64,000 nt of DNA, taken from an uncultured bacterium. Lineage in GTDB: Bacteria; Bacillota; Clostridia; Lachnospirales; Lachnospiraceae. The DNA lies in NCBI GenBank assembly GCA_948467735.1, contig CAOKFN010000001.1, positions 134,593-198,592 of the forward strand. Direction: 5' to 3'. Every line of letters starts with the position of its first letter. The first letter of the stretch is position 1. Made by a program: the position numbers and the translations under genes. The notes under the pieces are model-generated. The model had not been told where the DNA came from, ran no database searches, and saw only the letters and a list, made by a program, of their open reading frames with translations. Positions 59,884 to 64,000 of the stretch are shown piece after piece.

Positions 59884-62800
59884 CTAGAATTCCTCGTCGA
59901 ATCCTGCTGCTTCTGCATCTTCTTCCTCGTATGCATCATCGTAGTCATCTTCTTCGTCCGAACTTATCAGTTCTCCGCTTTCATCGTCAAACTCCTGCGA
60001 CTGATACCCCATCTCTCCTAAAGAGCCTTGGTCATAATCGTCGTACTTTCGGTCATCCCCCATCTCATAGCGATAATCCACATCGCCGTAATCAATCGAC
60101 TCCACAATCTCAACTTCCGTCTGATCTTCCCGAAGCACCCTCACATCAAGCCCCAGCGCCTGCAGCTCCTTCAAAAGCACCTTAAAGGATTCCGGAATGC
60201 CCGGCTCGGGGATATTGTCCCCTTTGATAATCGCCTCATAGGTCTTGACACGTCCTACCACATCGTCGGATTTCACTGTCAGAATCTCCTGCAGGGTGTA
60301 AGAAGCGCCATAGGCCTCCAAGGCCCACACTTCCATCTCCCCGAAACGCTGTCCGCCGAACTGTGCCTTGCCGCCCAAGGGCTGCTGGGTCACAAGGGAA
60401 TACGGTCCCGTGGAACGGGCGTGAATCTTATCGTCCACCAGATGGTGCAGCTTCAGGTAATGCATATGCCCGATGGTAACGGGGCTGTCAAAATATTCCC
60501 CCGTCCTGCCGTCCCTGAGACGCACCTTTCCATCCCTTGAAATAGGCACGCCCTTCCACACCTCTCTGTGATCTCTATTCTCATATAGATACTGCATCAC
60601 CTCCGGAAGCAGCTCTTCCTTATGCTTTGCCTCAAATTCTTCCCACTCCAGATTGACATAATCATTTGCCAAGTCCAAAGTATCCATGATATCGTTCTCG
60701 TTCGCGCCGTCAAACACCGGGGTCGCCACATTAAAGCCCAATGCCCTTGCCGCAAGGGACAGATGAATCTCCAGCACCTGCCCGATATTCATACGGGAAG
60801 GCACACCCAGAGGATTCAGCACGATATCCAGCGGGCGGCCGTTGGGCAGATACGGCATATCCTCCACGGGCAGCACACGGGAAACCACACCCTTGTTGCC
60901 GTGACGGCCTGCCATCTTGTCGCCCACGGAAATTTTCCTCTTCTGGGCGATATAAATGCGCACCGCCTGATTGACCCCCGGGGAAAGCTCGTCGCTGTTC
61001 TGTCTGGTAAATACCTTGGCGTCCACCACGATTCCATACTCGCCGTGGGGCACCTTCAAGGAAGTATCCCTGACTTCCCTTGCCTTCTCGCCGAAGATGG
61101 CCCGAAGCAGCCGCTCCTCCGCGGTCAGCTCCGTCTCTCCCTTGGGTGTCACCTTGCCCACCAGAATGTCTCCGGCCCGCACCTCCGCGCCGATGCGGAT
61201 AATGCCCCTGTCGTCCAAATCCTTCAGCGCGTCGTCGCCCACGCCCGGCACATCCCGGGTGATTTCCTCCGGCCCCAGCTTGGTATCTCTTGCTTCCGCC
61301 TCATATTCCTCAATATGGACGGAGGTATAGACGTCGTCCTGAACCAGCCTCTCGCTTAAGAGAACCGCGTCCTCATAATTATAGCCTTCCCAAGTCATAA
61401 ATCCAATCAGCGGATTCTTGCCCAGCGCAAGCTCGCCCATCGCGGTGGAAGGACCGTCCGCAATCACCTGACCCTCCGCCACATGGTCGCCCTTGAATAC
61501 AATGGGCTTCTGATTATAGCAGTTGGACTGGTTGCTTCGGGAGAATTTCGTCAAATGGAACTCCGCCTTCTCCCCGTCGTCATAGGTCATCCGAATCAGG
61601 CCTGCGGACACATAGTCAACCGTCCCCGCCTTCTTTGCCACCACGCAGACGCCCGAGTCCACGGCCGCCTTCACTTCCATGCCCGTGCCCACAACGGGCG
61701 CCTCCGTCGTCAGAAGGGGCACCGCCTGACGCTGCATGTTGGAACCCATCAGCGCCCGGTTTGCGTCGTCATTCTGCAAGAAAGGAATCAGCGCCGTCGC
61801 CACGGAGAACACCATTCTGGGGGACACATCCATATAATCAAACATGGCCCGGGGATATTCCGAAGTCTCATCCTTATAGCGGCCGGAAACGGTGGTTCGG
61901 ACAAAATGCCCTTCCGCATCCAGCGCCTCGCTTGCCTGCGCCACATGGAAATTATCCTCCTCGTCCGCGGTCATATACACGACCTCTTCCGTCACCACAG
62001 GATTCTTAGGGTCCGACTTATCAATCTTTCTGTAAGGCGCTTCCACAAAACCATATTCGTTAATCCTCGCATAGCTTGCAAGGGAGTTAATCAAACCGAT
62101 GTTGGGACCTTCCGGCGTCTCGATAGGGCACATTCTTCCGTAATGGGAATAATGCACGTCGCGAACCTCAAATCCGGCACGGTCTCTGGACAGACCTCCC
62201 GGCCCTAACGCCGACAGACGCCTCTTATGGGTCAGCTCGCCCAAAGGATTATTCTGGTCCATAAACTGTGACAGCTGGGAAGAACCAAAGAATTCCTTTA
62301 CCGCCGCGGTCACGGGCTTAATATTAATCAAAGACTGAGGAGAGATATCATCCGTATCATGGGTGGTCATACGCTCTCTGACCACGCGCTCCATTCTGGA
62401 CAGACCGATGCGATACTGATTCTGAAGCAGCTCGCCCACCGCACGAATACGGCGGTTGCCCAGATGGTCGATATCGTCGTCGTTTCCAAGGCCGTATTCC
62501 AAATGCATGTTATAATTGATGGAGGCGATAATATCTTCCTTCGTAATATGCTTGGGCACAAGCTCGTGGACATTCTTCCGGATAGCCTCCGCCAGCTTCT
62601 CCGGGTCATCGGAGAATTCTTCCAGAATCTTCGCAAGCACAGGGTAATATACCTTCTCGCGAATGCCGAACTCTCTGGGATTGCAGTCCACAAAGCTGGT
62701 AAGCTCCACCATCATGTTGGAGAGAACCTTGACATTTTTCTCCTCTGTCTGAATATATACAAAAGGAACCGCCGCGTTCTGAATCGTATCCGCCAGTTCG

Positions 62801-63747
62801 GCAGTCACCTTGTCCCCCGCCGCCGCAAGCACCTCGCCCGTGGAAGGATCCACCACGTCCGCCGCCAGAATCTGATGCCTGATTCTGTTTCTGAGGGACA
62901 GCTTCTTATTAAATTTATATCTGCCCACCTTTGCCAGATCGTATCTGCGGGGGTCAAAAAACATGGCGTTAATCAGACTCTCCGCACTCTCGACACTCAA
63001 AGGCTCCCCCGGCCGTATTTTCTTATATAACTCCAACAGACCCTCCTGATAATTCTCGGCAGTGTCCTTGGTAAAACTTGCTTCTATCTTAGGTTCGTCG
63101 CCGAACATTTCACGGATCTCATCATTGGAACCGATACCCAATGCACGAATCAGAACGGTTACAGGCACTTTACGCGTCCTGTCCACACGCACATAGAAAA
63201 CGTCGTTGGAGTCCGTTTCATATTCCAGCCATGCGCCGCGGTTGGGAATGACAGTGCAGGAATACAGCCTCTTGCCAATCTTATCATGTCCGATGGCATA
63301 ATAAATACCGGGAGAACGTACCAGCTGGCTTACAATAACACGTTCCGCACCATTGATCACGAAAGTCCCCGTCTCCGTCATCAAAGGAAGATCTCCCATA
63401 AAAATCTTATGCTCGTTGATTTCTTCCTTTTCCTTATTATAGAGGCGAACCGTCACCGTCAAAGGCGCTGCGTAAGTAGCATCTCTCTCTTTACATTCCT
63501 CAATAGAATATTTCACATCGTCCTTACACAGTTCAAAATCCACAAAATCAAGGCTTAAAGAGCCGCTGTAATCGGCGATGGGAGAGATATCGTCAAAAAC
63601 TTCCTTCAATCCTTCGTCAAGGAACCACTGATAGGAGTCCTTCTGGACCTCAATCAGATTGGGCATCTCCAAAACCTCTTTTTGTCGTGCATAACTCATA
63701 CGCATCACTTTTGTACCAGCAGCTGGACGTATTCTGTTTTTCTCCAT
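59884..63747 (-). CDS. rpoB: RNA polymerase beta subunit
   Basis: 1287 residues. The rifampicin pocket is wild type (FFGSSQLSQFMDQNNPLGEL then THKRRLSALGPGG), with the Asp, His and Ser usually changed in resistance all present. PIETPEGPNIGLI and SVGDKMAGRHGNKGVVS are conserved. The C-terminus adds an acidic tail (SSDEEDDYDDAYEEEDAEAA). The ATG at 63747 has GGGGTGA eight bases upstream; the frame is open to 63891 without another good site. The gene's promoter is not evident in 63748-64000. Confidence 0.97.
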   Translation of the reverse strand: MEKNRIRPAAGTKVMRMSYARQKEVLEMPNLIEVQKDSYQWFLDEGLKEVFDDISPIADYSGSLSLDFVDFELCKDDVKYSIEECKERDATYAAPLTVTVRLYNKEKEEINEHKIFMGDLPLMTETGTFVINGAERVIVSQLVRSPGIYYAIGHDKIGKRLYSCTVIPNRGAWLEYETDSNDVFYVRVDRTRKVPVTVLIRALGIGSNDEIREMFGDEPKIEASFTKDTAENYQEGLLELYKKIRPGEPLSVESAESLINAMFFDPRRYDLAKVGRYKFNKKLSLRNRIRHQILAADVVDPSTGEVLAAAGDKVTAELADTIQNAAVPFVYIQTEEKNVKVLSNMMVELTSFVDCNPREFGIREKVYYPVLAKILEEFSDDPEKLAEAIRKNVHELVPKHITKEDIIASINYNMHLEYGLGNDDDIDHLGNRRIRAVGELLQNQYRIGLSRMERVVRERMTTHDTDDISPQSLINIKPVTAAVKEFFGSSQLSQFMDQNNPLGELTHKRRLSALGPGGLSRDRAGFEVRDVHYSHYGRMCPIETPEGPNIGLINSLASYARINEYGFVEAPYRKIDKSDPKNPVVTEEVVYMTADEEDNFHVAQASEALDAEGHFVRTTVSGRYKDETSEYPRAMFDYMDVSPRMVFSVATALIPFLQNDDANRALMGSNMQRQAVPLLTTEAPVVGTGMEVKAAVDSGVCVVAKKAGTVDYVSAGLIRMTYDDGEKAEFHLTKFSRSNQSNCYNQKPIVFKGDHVAEGQVIADGPSTAMGELALGKNPLIGFMTWEGYNYEDAVLLSERLVQDDVYTSVHIEEYEAEARDTKLGPEEITRDVPGVGDDALKDLDDRGIIRIGAEVRAGDILVGKVTPKGETELTAEERLLRAIFGEKAREVRDTSLKVPHGEYGIVVDAKVFTRQNSDELSPGVNQAVRIYIAQKRKISVGDKMAGRHGNKGVVSRVLPVEDMPYLPNGRPLDIVLNPLGVPSRMNIGQVLEIHLSLAARALGFNVATPVFDGANENDIMDTLDLANDYVNLEWEEFEAKHKEELLPEVMQYLYENRDHREVWKGVPISRDGKVRLRDGRTGEYFDSPVTIGHMHYLKLHHLVDDKIHARSTGPYSLVTQQPLGGKAQFGGQRFGEMEVWALEAYGASYTLQEILTVKSDDVVGRVKTYEAIIKGDNIPEPGIPESFKVLLKELQALGLDVRVLREDQTEVEIVESIDYGDVDYRYEMGDDRKYDDYDQGSLGEMGYQSQEFDDESGELISSDEEDDYDDAYEEEDAEAAGFDEEF

Positions 63748-64000
63748 TGACACTTCACCCCGTTCTTTCTGATTGATACCTGCCCGCATGGGCTGGGGAG
63801 GCTGACAAACGTCAGCTTCTTCCATAAAAATAGGTATAACTTTGCACAATAATGCACCCTCCATATTAGCACAAATTGGCAGAGGGGTCAAGCATAAATT
63901 TTATAAAGTCCAAAAATCTACGGCAGAAAATTTTTGGCATGTAAAACGGGTCTTTAACAGTTCCACAATAAGAAAAATGCCTACAGGCCGCATAAAGCCT

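Noticed and set aside
1..64000. tRNA, rRNA, prophage, integrase
   Set aside because: None seen on either strand; the window shows only the TnpB relic as mobile-element-derived sequence.

Overview
The window looks like a low- to mid-GC Gram-positive Clostridia chromosome, most likely Lachnospiraceae. This rests on the Firmicutes order rpsF-ssb-rpsR / gdpP-rplI-dnaB, a type III glutamine synthetase, MecA, class B sortase, CwlD-type amidase, pyruvate formate-lyase (PFL) with 2[4Fe-4S] ferredoxin, and strong AGGAGG ribosome binding sites with frequent TTG/GTG starts. Family names come from reading the proteins by eye; no database search was possible.

Layout. (1) 1-19131, all minus strand and AT-rich at its left: a cell-surface glycan locus with glycosyltransferases, FkbM methyltransferase, radical SAM protein, ATP-grasp, SDR, WbqC-like, DegT aminotransferase and a CDP-glycerol-transferase-like protein. 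It ends in a phosphocholine module (choline kinase LicA-like, cytidylyltransferase LicC-like, BCCT choline/betaine importer). No LicD transferase is visible, but a cytosolic alkaline-phosphatase/sulfatase-fold protein sits directly upstream of licA. (2) 19132-21488: a TnpB-family protein in which all three RuvC catalytic acidic residues are replaced. A structured, omega-RNA-like region follows its 3' end. Two identical palindromes in inverted orientation lie upstream and enclose a perfect consensus promoter that currently points away from it. (3) 21489-22758: a PNK-like P-loop kinase plus Thg1-like 3'-5' polymerase pair, probably for RNA repair. (4) 22923-30325: envelope genes (phosphodiester glycosidase, amidase, sortase B with a VPKTG substrate, GH18 protein). 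(5) 30326-32818: structured elements, a decayed mecA copy, intact mecA and a DUF1858 protein. (6) 33084-36874: fermentation locus with a split PFL: a core lacking the glycyl-radical domain, a Cys-rich small protein resembling the start of that domain, a separate 80-residue glycyl-radical domain, the activase and a ferredoxin. (7) 36905-43343: MerR regulator, dnaB, rplI, gdpP, rpsR, ssb, rpsF. (8) 43491-50518: solute-binding lipoprotein, small proteins, anaerobic sulfatase maturase and its likely sulfatase. (9) 50598-55891: glnN, membrane J-protein, lipoprotein, rmlD. (10) 56033-63747: rpoC and rpoB.

The strongest candidates for an undescribed system are the catalytically dead TnpB-like protein with its putative guide RNA and possible invertible promoter beside the surface-glycan locus, and the three-gene split PFL. 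Both are inferences from sequence and need the tests listed.
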